From an uncultured Clostridia bacterium (GTDB lineage: Bacteria > Bacillota > Clostridia > Oscillospirales > Ruminococcaceae): 64,000 nt of DNA. Positions 9,074-18,707 of the stretch are shown here, one piece after another. Each line of letters begins with the position of its first letter. Positions within the stretch are counted from its first letter, which is position 1. Below the pieces are notes generated by a model. The model had not been told where the DNA came from, searched no databases, and was given only the letters and a program-made list of their open reading frames with translations. Both the position numbers and the translations under genes were made by a program. The stretch spans positions 16,881-80,880 of the forward strand of contig CANQPB010000007.1 of the NCBI GenBank assembly GCA_947625615.1, read 5' to 3'.

Positions 9074-9712
9074 TTATTCTCCTTTGGATTTTAATTCGGT
9101 GAGCCGGTTTTTGATTTCTGTTATCCTTTCGCGCTTGAAGCGATAGCTCGGCTTGTTGGCAATCAGCCTCGCCGAGACCTCAAACAGCGTGTTTTTCACT
9201 TCAAGATCGTTCTGCTTAAGGGTGGCGCCCGTCTCGACGATGTCTACGATGACGTCGGAAAGGCCGAGTATCGGCGCAAGCTCAATCGAACCGTTCAGCT
9301 TGATGATCTCTATGTCGCGGCCGGTCGAGCTGTAGTAATCCTTTGCCACGTTTGCAAATTTTGTCGCCACCCTAAGGGTTTTCTTGCGGTCGTCCTTAAA
9401 GCCGCGGGGGCCCGCCACCGTCATTCGGCATTTTCCGAGGCCGGTGTCAAAAAGCTCGTAGACGTCGGGGCGGTATTCCGAAAGAATGTCCAGCCCCGCG
9501 ACGCCTATATCCGCCGCGCCCTTTTCGACGTAGATTGCCACGTCCGAGGGCTTTACCCAGAAATATCTCACTCCCGCCTCGGGGTTTTCAAACGTGAGCC
9601 GCCTCCCGGGATTTTCAATTTCGGGGCAGCGGTATCCCGCGGCCGCGAACATCTCGTAAACCCTGTCGCCGAGCCTTCCCTTCGGCAGGGCGATGTTTAT
9701 AATGTCACTCAA
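9074..9712 (-). CDS. hisG: ATP phosphoribosyltransferase, short form
   Basis: 212 residues, the short HisG that lacks the C-terminal regulatory domain and needs HisZ. It joins ATP to PRPP in the committed step of histidine synthesis. Motifs 'ALPKGRLGDRVYEMF' and the PRPP loop region 'VDIVETGATLKQNDL' are present. It overlaps hisZ by eight bases, matching the hetero-octameric HisG-HisZ complex; histidine feedback should act through HisZ. Confidence 0.95.
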   Translation of the reverse strand: MSDIINIALPKGRLGDRVYEMFAAAGYRCPEIENPGRRLTFENPEAGVRYFWVKPSDVAIYVEKGAADIGVAGLDILSEYRPDVYELFDTGLGKCRMTVAGPRGFKDDRKKTLRVATKFANVAKDYYSSTGRDIEIIKLNGSIELAPILGLSDVIVDIVETGATLKQNDLEVKNTLFEVSARLIANKPSYRFKRERITEIKNRLTELKSKGE

Positions 9713-10790
9713 CCCTGCGCACCCCGCTTCCGTCGACAGTGTAAATTTTTCTGAATTTCATGTTATCCGGCCGCGAGCTCATCGCGCAGACGCTTTCTCC
9801 GTTTTCGGACAGCGCCTTTTTTGCCTTGAAGATCTCCGCGGCGGGAACATTATCTTTGTATAGCAGAAGTATGTCCGCGTCGACGTCCTGCCCGTCTTCA
9901 AAGAGGGGATCGAGCGCGTCGAGGTAAAGTGCAAAGCCTATTGCCCGGGCGGATTTTTTCAGCTTTTTCATCAGGCCGTCGTACTGCCCGCCGCTCAGCA
10001 CCCCCGAGGGAACGCCGTCGATATAACCTTTAAAGAAGATGCCGCTGTAGTATCTCAGATCTCCGACGGTGGAAAAATCAACCCTCACCGCCGAGGAAAA
10101 TTCACTTCCCAAAAGCTCGCAGGTGTCGCAGAAAAGATCTATCGAATCCTGCGGGGCAAGCTCTGAAAGAAGCTTCCTTATTTCGCCCGAAGCATCTTCA
10201 GCCGGAAGATCAAGCTGCGAAAGCTTCAGAAGCTTTTCCGAGGCGTCGCCGTCAATCTGCTCGCGCTTAAGAAGCTGCCCGAGGCCGTCGGAATTTTTAT
10301 CGCCGATAAGGCGGAAGGCCTCTTTTTTGGCGGGCTCGTTGAGCCCGGCGGCTTCAAGCGCCTGCCTCATAAGCCCGAGATGCGAAACGGCGAGCTCGTA
10401 GCTTTCGGATATCGTCCTTAGGCTTTGCGCCGCCAGAGCCAGCACCTCGCAGACGCAGTATTCGTCAATTTTTCCGATGCATTCAAGCCCGGCCTGCGCA
10501 ATCTCCTTAAAGCTGAGGCCAGCCGCGCGGTAGACGTTTTCGTGATAGTAAAGCTTTTCAATGCCCTCTTCGGGGCAGTTTTTCACGATCGAAAGGGTGA
10601 CGTCCGGCTTCAAAGCCATAAGCCGCCCGTCGAGATCGGTAAAGGTGAGCACGTTTTCCGAGACTAAAAAGTCCTTGTTTTCGGCGTAAAGGTCGTACTC
10701 TTCAAATTTAGACATCTTGTAGCGGCGGTATCCCGCGCTCTCAAAAACGGCTCTTAAGCGGCGGTGAAGCTCGCTCTTGGAATAATTCAT
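9705..10790 (-). CDS. hisZ: ATP phosphoribosyltransferase regulatory subunit
   Basis: 361 residues, related to histidyl-tRNA synthetase catalytic cores but without the anticodon-binding domain. It activates short HisG and carries histidine feedback control. Recognisable pieces are 'LRAVFESAGYRRYKMSKFE', 'LKPDVTLSIVKNCPE' (motif 2-like) and 'RYYSGIFFKGYIDGVPSGVLSGGQYDGL'. It is the first gene of the his operon, with a promoter about 30 bp upstream of the ATG. The leader is too short for a T-box or a leader-peptide attenuator. Confidence 0.9.
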   Translation of the reverse strand: MNYSKSELHRRLRAVFESAGYRRYKMSKFEEYDLYAENKDFLVSENVLTFTDLDGRLMALKPDVTLSIVKNCPEEGIEKLYYHENVYRAAGLSFKEIAQAGLECIGKIDEYCVCEVLALAAQSLRTISESYELAVSHLGLMRQALEAAGLNEPAKKEAFRLIGDKNSDGLGQLLKREQIDGDASEKLLKLSQLDLPAEDASGEIRKLLSELAPQDSIDLFCDTCELLGSEFSSAVRVDFSTVGDLRYYSGIFFKGYIDGVPSGVLSGGQYDGLMKKLKKSARAIGFALYLDALDPLFEDGQDVDADILLLYKDNVPAAEIFKAKKALSENGESVCAMSSRPDNMKFRKIYTVDGSGVRRVE

Positions 10791-10821
10791 TTAAAACTCT
10801 CTTTCGTTGGGTAGTGCAGTT

Positions 10822-10850
10822 ATTTTATCATAGTAGCAGGCTAAAGTCAA
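10822..10850 (-). promoter_or_regulatory. sigma-A promoter of the his operon
   Basis: TTGACT and TAAAAT with a 17-base spacer on the minus strand, about 30 bases upstream of hisZ. It leaves an untranslated leader of roughly 25 bases. Confidence 0.75.
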
Positions 10851-10964
10851 GCAAAACTTTCCGCCTTTTATAAATTTCGTAGATTTAAACAAAATCGGAG
10901 GCATCGCCTTTGAGTGTATGCGTCCGATTAGCTAAAATTTGACCTTTGCATTAACTGCCGGCTT

Positions 10965-11058
10965 GGCGCAGCCCCCGCCCGCGCTTCGCGCGGGCTGCCC
11001 CGGCCCCCTCTGGGGGGGCCGGGGGCGCCGTCCCTGCGGGACGGCGCGGGGCTGCGCC
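10965..11058. repeat. cloverleaf inverted-repeat element A
   Basis: A perfect 11-bp outer stem (GGCGCAGCCCC/GGGGCTGCGCC) encloses three perfect hairpins of 7, 11 and 10 bp with 3-5 base loops, filling the element almost completely. It lies between the purL 3' end and the his promoter and may also act as the purine-operon terminator. A second element with the same outer arm is at 23877. Confidence 0.8.
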
Positions 11059-11081
11059 CCGATTTTGCAGGCTGTGCGATT

Positions 11082-14000
11082 TTACTTAAAGTATTCAACC
11101 GCGGCCCTGAACATGCCTATGTCGTAGTTGCCCGGCACGTTCTTATAGAGCCCCGAGCCTATCCTCTCGGAATGTCCCATTTTGCCGAACACCCTGCCGT
11201 CCGGCGAGGTGATGCCCTCTATTGCATACATCGAGTCGTTCGGGTTGAAGTGAATATCCGAGGTCGCGTTTCCGTCGAGGTCTACATACTGCGTCGCGAC
11301 CTGTCCGTTATCGATAAGTTTTTTGATCATCTCTTCGCTCGCAAGGAAGCGCCCCTCGCCGTGAGATATCGGCACGTTGATGATGTCGCCGACATTCACG
11401 TTTCTGAGCCAAGGCGACTTGTTCGAGGCTATCCTCGTTCTGACTATCCTCGACTGGTGCCGCGAGATGGTGTTGAAGCTGAGGGTGGGGAATGACGGAT
11501 CTGCGTCAAGAATCTCCCCGTATGTCACAAGCCCGAGCTTTATAAGCGCCTGGAAGCCGTTGCATATGCCGCAGATAAGCCCGTCACGCCTGTTCAGCAG
11601 GTTCATGACCTCCTCGCGGATCTTCTGATTGCGGAAGAACGCGCAGATGAATTTTGCCGATCCGTCCGGTTCGTCTCCTCCCGAAAATCCTCCCGGAATG
11701 AATATCATCTGCGAGGTCTTAAGCTCGCTTGCGAATTTTTCCACGCTCTCGGCGATGCCTGCCGCCGAAAGGTTGTTTATAACCGTAATGACCGGCTCGG
11801 CTCCCGCGTCGCGCATGGCTTTCGCGCTGTCATATTCGCAGTTTGTCCCCGGGAATGCCGGGATAAGCACCTTCGGCTTTGCGGTTTTAACGGCAGGGGA
11901 GGCCTTGCTGCGGCCGTCATAGCTTATGTTCGGTATCTTTTCGCCGCCCTGCCTGATATTGCAGCTGTAAACTCCCTCAAGCTTGTCCTCATATGCGCCG
12001 AGCAGCCCGTCGAGCGATACCGCCTCGCCGCCAAAGGAAATAACTCTGTCCTCAACGGTTCTGCCGACAGTTCTGCCTATGTCGCTTCCGTCGGTAAGCT
12101 CGACAAGGAACGCGCCGCACTTAAGCCCGAAGATCTCGTCAAGGCTCATGCCGCGGTCGAATTCAAAGCCGATTCCGTTTCCTATCGCCATCTTGAAGAC
12201 CGCTTCGGCAATTCCGCCGATGCCGGGGGTATAGGCCGAAACCGCTTTACCGCTTCTTATAAGCCCTGTCACCTCCGAGTATACCTCCGTCAGCGACTTC
12301 GTCTCGGGCAGACCGTTTTCGTCGCATTTCGGCTCTATCAGCGCAACGCGGCGGCCCGCGCTCTTAAATTCGGGGGATATGACGTCCGAGGTCTTCCCTG
12401 TGGTAACCGCGAACGAAACGAGCGTCGGCGGCACGTCGAGATCCTCAAAGCTTCCGCTCATAGAATCCTTTCCGCCGATTGCCCCTATACCGAGGTCTAA
12501 CTGCGCCCTGAACGCGCCCAAAAGTGCGGCCAGCGGCTTGCCCCAGCGCTTGCCGTCCCGGCCGGGGTGTTCAAAATATTCCTGGAAGGTCAGGTAAACG
12601 TCCTTGAATTCCGCGCCGGTGGCGATAAGCTTCGAGACCGATTCCACCACCGCCGAATACGCGCCGTGATAGGGGCTCTGCTCGGTCAGATAGGGGTTAT
12701 ATCCCCAGGCCATAAAGGAGCAGTCGTCGGTGTGCTTTTTCTCGACAGAGATCTTCTGCACCATCGCCTGAATCGGCGTCAGCTGATTTTTCCCGCCGAA
12801 GGGCATAAGCACCGTTCCCGCGCCTATCGTCGAATCGAACCTCTCCGAAAGGCCTCTTTTTGAGCATATGTTCAGGTCGCTCGCCATCGAGGTGATGTTT
12901 TCTTTGAATCCGCCGTTTATTTCGCGCGCTTTTAATGCGGGAGCTGCGGGCGTCACGGTAATGTGCTTTTCCGCGCCGTTTGAATTGAGAAACTCCCTGC
13001 TTATGTCAACGATTTTTTTGCCGTTCCAGTTCATCACAAGCCTCGGCTCGCTCTGCACCTTTGCCACCGGGCAGGCCTGCAAATTTTCCTCGTGCGCAAG
13101 CTCAAGGAATCTTTTTACGTCCTCCGGCGCCACAACGACCGCCATTCTCTCCTGAGATTCCGAAATGGCGAGCTCGGTGCCGTCGAGGCCGTCATACTTT
13201 TTCGGCACGGCGTTCAGGTCTATCTCCAGCCCGTCGGCAAGCTCTCCGATGGCCACCGAAACGCCGCCCGCGCCGAAATCGTTGCAGCGCTTTATGAGCT
13301 TAGACGCTTCCGCGTTCCTGAAAAGCCTTTGCAGCTTTCTCTCCTCGGGGGCGTTGCCCTTTTGCACCTCTGCACCGCAGGTCTCAACGGAATGCGCGTT
13401 ATGCGCCTTCGAAGAGCCTGTCGCCCCGCCTATGCCGTCGCGGCCGGTTGAGCCGCCCAGCAGGATAACCACGTCGCCGGGGGCGGGAACCTCTCTGCGG
13501 ACGTTCTCCTGCGGGGTCGCCGCGATGACCGCGCCAATCTCCATTCTCTTCGCGGCATATCCGGGGTGGTAAATCTCATCAACAATGCCGGTGGCGAGGC
13601 CTATCTGGTTGCCGTAGGAGGAATACCCCGCCGCGGCGGTGGTGACAAGCTTTCTCTGCGGAAGCTTGCCGGGAATAGTCTCGGAAACGGGTACTGTCGG
13701 GTCGGCAGCGCCGGTAACACGCATGGCTCCGTAAACATATGACCTCCCCGAGAGGGGATCGCGTATGGCGCCGCCTATGCAGGTTGCCGCGCCGCCGAAC
13801 GGCTCGATCTCGGTCGGGTGGTTGTGCGTCTCGTTTTTAAAGAGAAGAAGCCAAGGCTCCTTTTTGCCGTCCGCCTCGATTTCTATTTTAACCGTGCAGG
13901 CGTTGATCTCCTCCGATTCGTCAAGCTTCGGCAGCTTTCCGACGGATTTCAGATATTTAACCGCTACTGTCGCAAGATCCATAAGGCAGACCGGCTTTTT

Positions 14001-14771
14001 GTCGCCCACCCTGCGGCGCACCTCAAGGTATTCCTCATAGGCCTTCTGCAAAAGCCCGTCCTCGAATTTAACGCCGTCAATGATTGTTAAAAATGTGGTG
14101 TGGCGGCAGTGATCCGACCAGTAGGTGTCAATCATTCTTATCTCGGTGACGGTCGGGTCGCGGTGCTCAGATCTGAAATATTTCTGACAGAATTCAATGT
14201 CGTCAGCGTCCATAGCGAGGTTATAATCCGCGACGAATTTTTCAAGACCCGCCCTGTCAAGGTCAATAAAGCCCTCAAGGGTCTTTGCCTCCGTCGGAAT
14301 GTCATATTTCACGACCAGGGTTTCCGGCTTTTCAAGAGAGGCTTCCCTCGCTTCGACCGGATTGATGACGTATTTTTTTATCTCCGAGATGTCTTCGTCG
14401 CTCAGCTCGCCGTAGAGGCAGTATACCTTTGCCGAGCGTATGAGCGGGCGCTCTCCCTGGGAAATTATCTGAATGCACTGCGCCGCAGAATCCGCGCGCT
14501 GATCGAACTGCCCGGGCAAATATTCCACGGCAAATACGGTCGCGCCGTCGGCGTCAAGCGTCTCGGAGGCGATATCGAGCTGGGGCTCCGAAAAGACGTT
14601 GGCGACGGAGTAGTCGAACAGCTCGCGCGAGATATTCTCGGCGTCATAGCGGTTAATCACCCTGACGCCCTTTAGGCTCTCAATCATCAGCAGCCCGCGG
14701 ATATCTCCCAAAAGCGCTTTGGCCTCGTGGGCAAGCTCCGGCTTCTTCTCAACATATATTCTGTATACCAT
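11082..14771 (-). CDS. purL: phosphoribosylformylglycinamidine synthase, single-chain
   Basis: 1229 residues, with the synthetase and glutaminase on one chain as in the clostridial and proteobacterial long form, so no separate purS or purQ is needed. It makes FGAM from FGAR, ATP and glutamine. Motifs in order: 'DTYWSDHCRHTTF', 'LFKNETHNHPTEIEPFGGAATCIGGAIRDPLSGRS' (catalytic His and ATP site; only part shown here as family signature), 'CNDFGAGGVSVAIGELA', then from about residue 960 a class I glutaminase with 'FPGTNCEYD', nucleophile Cys in 'CGICNGFQALIKLG' and 'PISHGEGRF'. It is the last gene of the purine operon, two bases after purD. Confidence 0.96.
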   Translation of the reverse strand: MVYRIYVEKKPELAHEAKALLGDIRGLLMIESLKGVRVINRYDAENISRELFDYSVANVFSEPQLDIASETLDADGATVFAVEYLPGQFDQRADSAAQCIQIISQGERPLIRSAKVYCLYGELSDEDISEIKKYVINPVEAREASLEKPETLVVKYDIPTEAKTLEGFIDLDRAGLEKFVADYNLAMDADDIEFCQKYFRSEHRDPTVTEIRMIDTYWSDHCRHTTFLTIIDGVKFEDGLLQKAYEEYLEVRRRVGDKKPVCLMDLATVAVKYLKSVGKLPKLDESEEINACTVKIEIEADGKKEPWLLLFKNETHNHPTEIEPFGGAATCIGGAIRDPLSGRSYVYGAMRVTGAADPTVPVSETIPGKLPQRKLVTTAAAGYSSYGNQIGLATGIVDEIYHPGYAAKRMEIGAVIAATPQENVRREVPAPGDVVILLGGSTGRDGIGGATGSSKAHNAHSVETCGAEVQKGNAPEERKLQRLFRNAEASKLIKRCNDFGAGGVSVAIGELADGLEIDLNAVPKKYDGLDGTELAISESQERMAVVVAPEDVKRFLELAHEENLQACPVAKVQSEPRLVMNWNGKKIVDISREFLNSNGAEKHITVTPAAPALKAREINGGFKENITSMASDLNICSKRGLSERFDSTIGAGTVLMPFGGKNQLTPIQAMVQKISVEKKHTDDCSFMAWGYNPYLTEQSPYHGAYSAVVESVSKLIATGAEFKDVYLTFQEYFEHPGRDGKRWGKPLAALLGAFRAQLDLGIGAIGGKDSMSGSFEDLDVPPTLVSFAVTTGKTSDVISPEFKSAGRRVALIEPKCDENGLPETKSLTEVYSEVTGLIRSGKAVSAYTPGIGGIAEAVFKMAIGNGIGFEFDRGMSLDEIFGLKCGAFLVELTDGSDIGRTVGRTVEDRVISFGGEAVSLDGLLGAYEDKLEGVYSCNIRQGGEKIPNISYDGRSKASPAVKTAKPKVLIPAFPGTNCEYDSAKAMRDAGAEPVITVINNLSAAGIAESVEKFASELKTSQMIFIPGGFSGGDEPDGSAKFICAFFRNQKIREEVMNLLNRRDGLICGICNGFQALIKLGLVTYGEILDADPSFPTLSFNTISRHQSRIVRTRIASNKSPWLRNVNVGDIINVPISHGEGRFLASEEMIKKLIDNGQVATQYVDLDGNATSDIHFNPNDSMYAIEGITSPDGRVFGKMGHSERIGSGLYKNVPGNYDIGMFRAAVEYFK

Positions 14772-14773
14772 TT

Positions 14774-16051
14774 TTATCTCCTCTGTCTGTGTAGGAATTC
14801 AAGAGCTTTTTTGCCTATGTCGCGGCGGTAGTAGGCGTTTTCAAAGCTTATCTTTTCGCATTTTTTATACGCCTCGGCGACGGCCTCTTCAAGGTCTTTT
14901 CCGCACGCCGTAACGCCCAAAACTCGCCCGCCGGAGGTCAGAAGCCTGTTTCCGTCAAGCTTTGCCCCCGCGACATATACTGAGGACTTAAGCCCGTCGG
15001 GAATTGTAATCTCAAAGCCCTTTTCATATTTTTCGGGATATCCCGATGAGGCCATTATAACGCAGCAGGCCGCGCCGTCGGAAAATTCCACGGGGACGTC
15101 CTTTAAATTGCCGTTCGTCGTCGCGAGCATAATGTTAAGTAAATCCGATTTCAGAAGCGGCAGCACCACCTGTGTCTCTGGGTCTCCGAAGCGGCAGTTA
15201 TATTCAACCACCTTCGGACCCTCGGGGGTTATCATCAGCCCGAAGTAGAGGCAGCCCTTAAAGGGCCTTCCCTCGGCTTTCATGGCCTTGACTGTCGGCA
15301 GAATTATCCTCTCCATTGCCTGCTTATGGACTTCGGGGGTGTAATAGGGGCTCGGGGCGACGGTGCCCATGCCGCCGGTGTTAAGGCCCTCGTCGTTGTC
15401 GTGCGCGCGCTTGTGATCGGTCGAGGGAACCATAGGTATAACGGTCTCGCCGTCGGTAAAGGAGAGCACCGAAACTTCCGGGCCGGTCATGAATTCCTCA
15501 ATGACGATTCTGTCGCCGCTCGCGCCGAATTTTTTGTCCTGCATAATTTCGTGGACGGCGTTCTTGGCCTCGTCTTTAGTCATGCAGACCAAAGCGCCCT
15601 TTCCGAGGGCGGGGCCGTCGGCTTTCACGACGGTGGGAATCTTTGCGGTCTCAAGGTATTCAAGGGCCTTTTCGGCGTCGGTGAACACCTCATACTCCGC
15701 CGTGGGGATATTGTTTCTTCGCATGAAATCTTTGGAGAACACCTTTGAGCCCTCGATTATCGCGGCCTTTTTGTCGGGTCCGAAGCAGGGGACGCCGACT
15801 GCGTTGAGCTCGTCTACGCAGCCCATTACAAGGGGGTCGTCCTGTGCGACGACAGCGTAATCGACGGCATTATCCTTTGCAAAAGAAACTATCGCGGGGA
15901 TATCGGTGGAGGAAATCGGCACGCACTCGGCGTCGGCGGCAATCCCGCCGTTTCCGGGAAGGCAGTATATTTTTTCAACGGAGGAATTTTCGGCGAGCTT
16001 TTTTATTATAGCGTGTTCGCGGCCGCCTCCGCCTACAACCATTATTTTCAT
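14774..16051 (-). CDS. purD: phosphoribosylamine-glycine ligase (GAR synthetase)
   Basis: 425 residues, ATP-grasp ligase joining glycine to phosphoribosylamine. The N-terminal loop 'MVVGGGGREHAI', ATP-grasp strands 'PTVVKADGPALGKGALV' and 'VEYNCRFGDPETQVVLP' are clear. The track starts at a TTG (16057); the ATG two codons later has AGGAG seven bases upstream and is chosen. The preceding gene glyA makes glycine and one-carbon units for the same pathway. A 170-bp gap with a long inverted repeat separates them. Confidence 0.95.
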   Translation of the reverse strand: MKIMVVGGGGREHAIIKKLAENSSVEKIYCLPGNGGIAADAECVPISSTDIPAIVSFAKDNAVDYAVVAQDDPLVMGCVDELNAVGVPCFGPDKKAAIIEGSKVFSKDFMRRNNIPTAEYEVFTDAEKALEYLETAKIPTVVKADGPALGKGALVCMTKDEAKNAVHEIMQDKKFGASGDRIVIEEFMTGPEVSVLSFTDGETVIPMVPSTDHKRAHDNDEGLNTGGMGTVAPSPYYTPEVHKQAMERIILPTVKAMKAEGRPFKGCLYFGLMITPEGPKVVEYNCRFGDPETQVVLPLLKSDLLNIMLATTNGNLKDVPVEFSDGAACCVIMASSGYPEKYEKGFEITIPDGLKSSVYVAGAKLDGNRLLTSGGRVLGVTACGKDLEEAVAEAYKKCEKISFENAYYRRDIGKKALEFLHRQRR

Positions 16052-16126
16052 AGTCAATGCTCCTAAACTGAAAATTTCGCCGGCTGCATTACGGCCGCAG
16101 CGCGGCTATAGGCCTTTTTTGCGGGC

Positions 16127-16211
16127 GGTGCGCGTCGCTCAGCTGTCATGGCGGGTAACTCCGGGCTTTCATCGCCCCACCCGCCCGCCGCTTTGCTGAG
16201 CGACGCGCACC
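16127..16211. repeat. 85-bp inverted-repeat element between glyA and purD
   Basis: A perfect 16-bp inverted repeat (GGTGCGCGTCGCTCAG and its complement) encloses a 7-bp hairpin (GGCGGGT/ACCCGCC). It lies within the purine operon and has no T-run, so it may process or stabilise mRNA rather than terminate. Not the same sequence family as the cloverleaf elements. Confidence 0.75.
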
Positions 16212-16221
16212 CGTAGTCAAG

Positions 16222-17463
16222 TCAATAGCAGTCCCCGTATATTGGGAATTTCTTGCAGAGCTCCTGAACCTCTTTCGAGACTCTTTCCTTCTGCCCCTCA
16301 AAATCGGTGACGACGTCGTGGATCCACCCGGCGATCTTTACCATCTCCGCCTCTTTGAATCCGCGAGATGTTACCGCCGGAGTGCCTATCCTTATGCCGC
16401 TGGTGATGAACGGGCTTTGGGGGTCGTTCGGAACGGCGTTCTTGTTAGCGGTGATGTGCACCTCGTCGAGGTTGTGCTCAAGCTGCTTTCCGGTGATGCC
16501 GAAATTCTGCAAATCAATAAGCATGAGGTGGTTGTCCGTTCCGCCCGAGACAAGGTTGAAGCCGCGCGCTTTAAGCTCTTCGGCGAGCTTCGCCGCGTTT
16601 TTGACGATCTGCTGCTGATATTCCTTGAATTCCGGCTGCAAGGCCTCCTTAAAGGCGACGGCCTTTGCGGCGATAATGTGCATAAGCGGGCCGCCCTGAA
16701 TTCCCGGAAAGATGGCCTTGTCTATGGCCTTTGCAAGCTCCTCTTTGCAGAGTATCATTCCTCCGCGAGGGCCTCTTAGGGTCTTGTGGGTGGTGGTGGT
16801 TACGACGTCGGCATAGGGCACGGGATTCTGGTGGAGCCCCGCGGCGACAAGTCCCGCGATGTGCGCCATGTCGACCATAAGGTATGCGCCGACCTTCTTT
16901 GCAATTTTTCCGAATCTCTCAAAGTCGATGGCCCTCGGGTAAGCCGAAGCGCCCGCAAGTATCAGCTTGGGCTTGCATTCCTCGGCAAGCCTTTCAACCT
17001 CGTCATAGTTGATCCTGCCGTCGTCGCCGACGCCGTAGGGGACTATCTTGAAGTATTTGCCAGAGATGTTTACCGGCGAGCCGTGAGAAAGGTGTCCGCC
17101 GTGGGCAAGGCTCATCGAAAGAACGGTGTCGCCCGGCTGCAAAAGCGCGAAGAATACCGCAAGGTTTGCCGAAGCGCCGCTGTGAGGCTGCACGTTCGCA
17201 TGCTCCGCCCCGAACAGCTCGCAGGCGCGGCTGCGGGCAATCTCCTCAACCTCGTCGACATACTGGCAGCCGCCGTAATAGCGGTGCGCGGGATATCCTT
17301 CCGCATATTTGTTCGTCAGAACCGTTCCCGCCGCCAAAAGCACTCCTTTGGAGACAATGTTCTCCGAGGCTATAAGCTCGATATTGTGCTGCTGCCTTTT
17401 CAGCTCGCGTTCCGAAGCGGCGTAAATTTCCTCGTCATACTGTTTAAGTTCCTTGAAATCCAT
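16222..17463 (-). CDS. glyA: serine hydroxymethyltransferase
   Basis: 413 residues, PLP enzyme making glycine and 5,10-methylene-THF from serine. The PLP lysine is in '[15 protein letters not shown]'; '[12 protein letters not shown]', '[14 protein letters not shown]' and '[12 protein letters not shown]' are family signatures. Its place in the middle of the purine operon fits supply of glycine to PurD and of one-carbon units (as 10-formyl-THF) to PurN and PurH. Confidence 0.97.
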   Translation of the reverse strand: MDFKELKQYDEEIYAASERELKRQQHNIELIASENIVSKGVLLAAGTVLTNKYAEGYPAHRYYGGCQYVDEVEEIARSRACELFGAEHANVQPHSGASANLAVFFALLQPGDTVLSMSLAHGGHLSHGSPVNISGKYFKIVPYGVGDDGRINYDEVERLAEECKPKLILAGASAYPRAIDFERFGKIAKKVGAYLMVDMAHIAGLVAAGLHQNPVPYADVVTTTTHKTLRGPRGGMILCKEELAKAIDKAIFPGIQGGPLMHIIAAKAVAFKEALQPEFKEYQQQIVKNAAKLAEELKARGFNLVSGGTDNHLMLIDLQNFGITGKQLEHNLDEVHITANKNAVPNDPQSPFITSGIRIGTPAVTSRGFKEAEMVKIAGWIHDVVTDFEGQKERVSKEVQELCKKFPIYGDCY

Positions 17464-17507
17464 CTTTAAACCCCTTTCAATTGTCGGTTGTCGGTATTGT
17501 TTTTAAA

Positions 17508-18695
17508 TCAGTGGTGGAATAGCCTCATGCCGGTGAAGGACATCACCATGTTGTATTTGTTCGCGGTCGCGATAACTGCGTCGTCCCTTACCGATCCTCC
17601 CGGCTCTGCGACGTAGCATACGCCCGAGCGGTGAGCTCTTTCAATATTGTCGTCAAACGGGAAGAACGCGTCTGAGCCGAGGGCCACCCCGGTTATCGAG
17701 GCGAGATATTCCTTGGCCTCTTCGTCGGTGAGGGGCTCGGGCCTTTCGGTGAAGTAGCGCTGCCACACTCCGTCGGCGCAAACGTCCTCCTCGTTTTTGT
17801 TGATGTATCCGTCGATGACGTTGTCGCGGTCGGGGCGCTTTATTTCCGGCTTAAAGGGCAGATTCAGCACCTTTTCATGCTGCCTTAAGAACCAGGTGTC
17901 TGCCTTTGTGCCCGCAAGGCGGGTGCAGTGAATCCTCGACTGCTGCCCGGCGCCCACGCCGATGGCCTGGCCGTCGTATGCATAGCATACCGAATTCGAC
18001 TGCGTATATTTCAGCGTTATAAGCGAGATTATAAGGTCTCTTGCGGCCTCGTCCGAGAGATCCTTGTTTTCGGTGACTATGTTGCTCAGAAGCTCGCGGT
18101 CAATCTTGAAGTTGTTGCGGCCCTGTTCAAAGGTGATTCCGAACACCTGCTTGTGCTCAATGGGCTCAGGCACATAGTCGGGATCGATTTTTAAGATCGT
18201 ATAGTTGCCGCTCTTTTTGGTCTTCAGAATTTCGAGCGCCTCCGGCTCATATCCCGGGGCGATGATTCCGTCCGAGACCTCTCTTTTCAGCATCGTAGCC
18301 GTGGTGACGTCGCAGACGTCGGAGAGCGCCACCCAGTCGCCGAAGGAGCACATTCTGTCGGTGCCTCTTGCCCTCGCATATGCGCAGGCGAGAGGGGAAT
18401 CGTCGAGACCCTTGATGTCGTCTACAAAGCAGGCTTTTTTGAGTTTTTCGGGCAGGGGAATGCCCACCGCCGCCGACGTCGGGCTGACGTGCTTAAATGA
18501 CGTCACCGCCGGAAGCCCGAGGGCCTCCTTAAGCTCCTTTACGAGCTGCCAGGAATTGAACGCGTCCAAAAGATTGATGTAGCCGGGCTTGCCGTTTAAA
18601 ATTTCAAAGGGCAGCTCGCCGCCGTTTTCCATGAACACCCGCGACGGCTTCTGATTGGGGTTGCACCCGTATTTAAGCAGAACTTCGTTTGACAT
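17508..18695 (-). CDS. purH: AICAR formyltransferase, stand-alone (PurH C-terminal domain type)
   Basis: 395 residues, the transformylase half of PurH without the MGS-like IMP cyclohydrolase domain. It moves a formyl group from 10-formyl-THF to AICAR. The catalytic Lys-His pair is in 'VTSFKHVSPTSAAVG', and 'YTQSNSVCYAYDGQAIGVGAGQQSRIHCTRLAG' (partly quoted family block) and 'SDAFFPFDDNIERA' are diagnostic. The start 'LLKYGCNPNQKPS' is the usual N terminus of the clostridial single-domain enzyme. The missing cyclohydrolase is supplied by the next gene. Confidence 0.92.
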   Translation of the reverse strand: MSNEVLLKYGCNPNQKPSRVFMENGGELPFEILNGKPGYINLLDAFNSWQLVKELKEALGLPAVTSFKHVSPTSAAVGIPLPEKLKKACFVDDIKGLDDSPLACAYARARGTDRMCSFGDWVALSDVCDVTTATMLKREVSDGIIAPGYEPEALEILKTKKSGNYTILKIDPDYVPEPIEHKQVFGITFEQGRNNFKIDRELLSNIVTENKDLSDEAARDLIISLITLKYTQSNSVCYAYDGQAIGVGAGQQSRIHCTRLAGTKADTWFLRQHEKVLNLPFKPEIKRPDRDNVIDGYINKNEEDVCADGVWQRYFTERPEPLTDEEAKEYLASITGVALGSDAFFPFDDNIERAHRSGVCYVAEPGGSVRDDAVIATANKYNMVMSFTGMRLFHH

Positions 18696-18707
18696 GATCT
18701 CTCTCCT

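Noticed and set aside
10791-10822. T-box or leader-peptide attenuation of the his operon
   Set aside because: The leader is only about 25 bases, too short for a T-box or a His-rich leader peptide.
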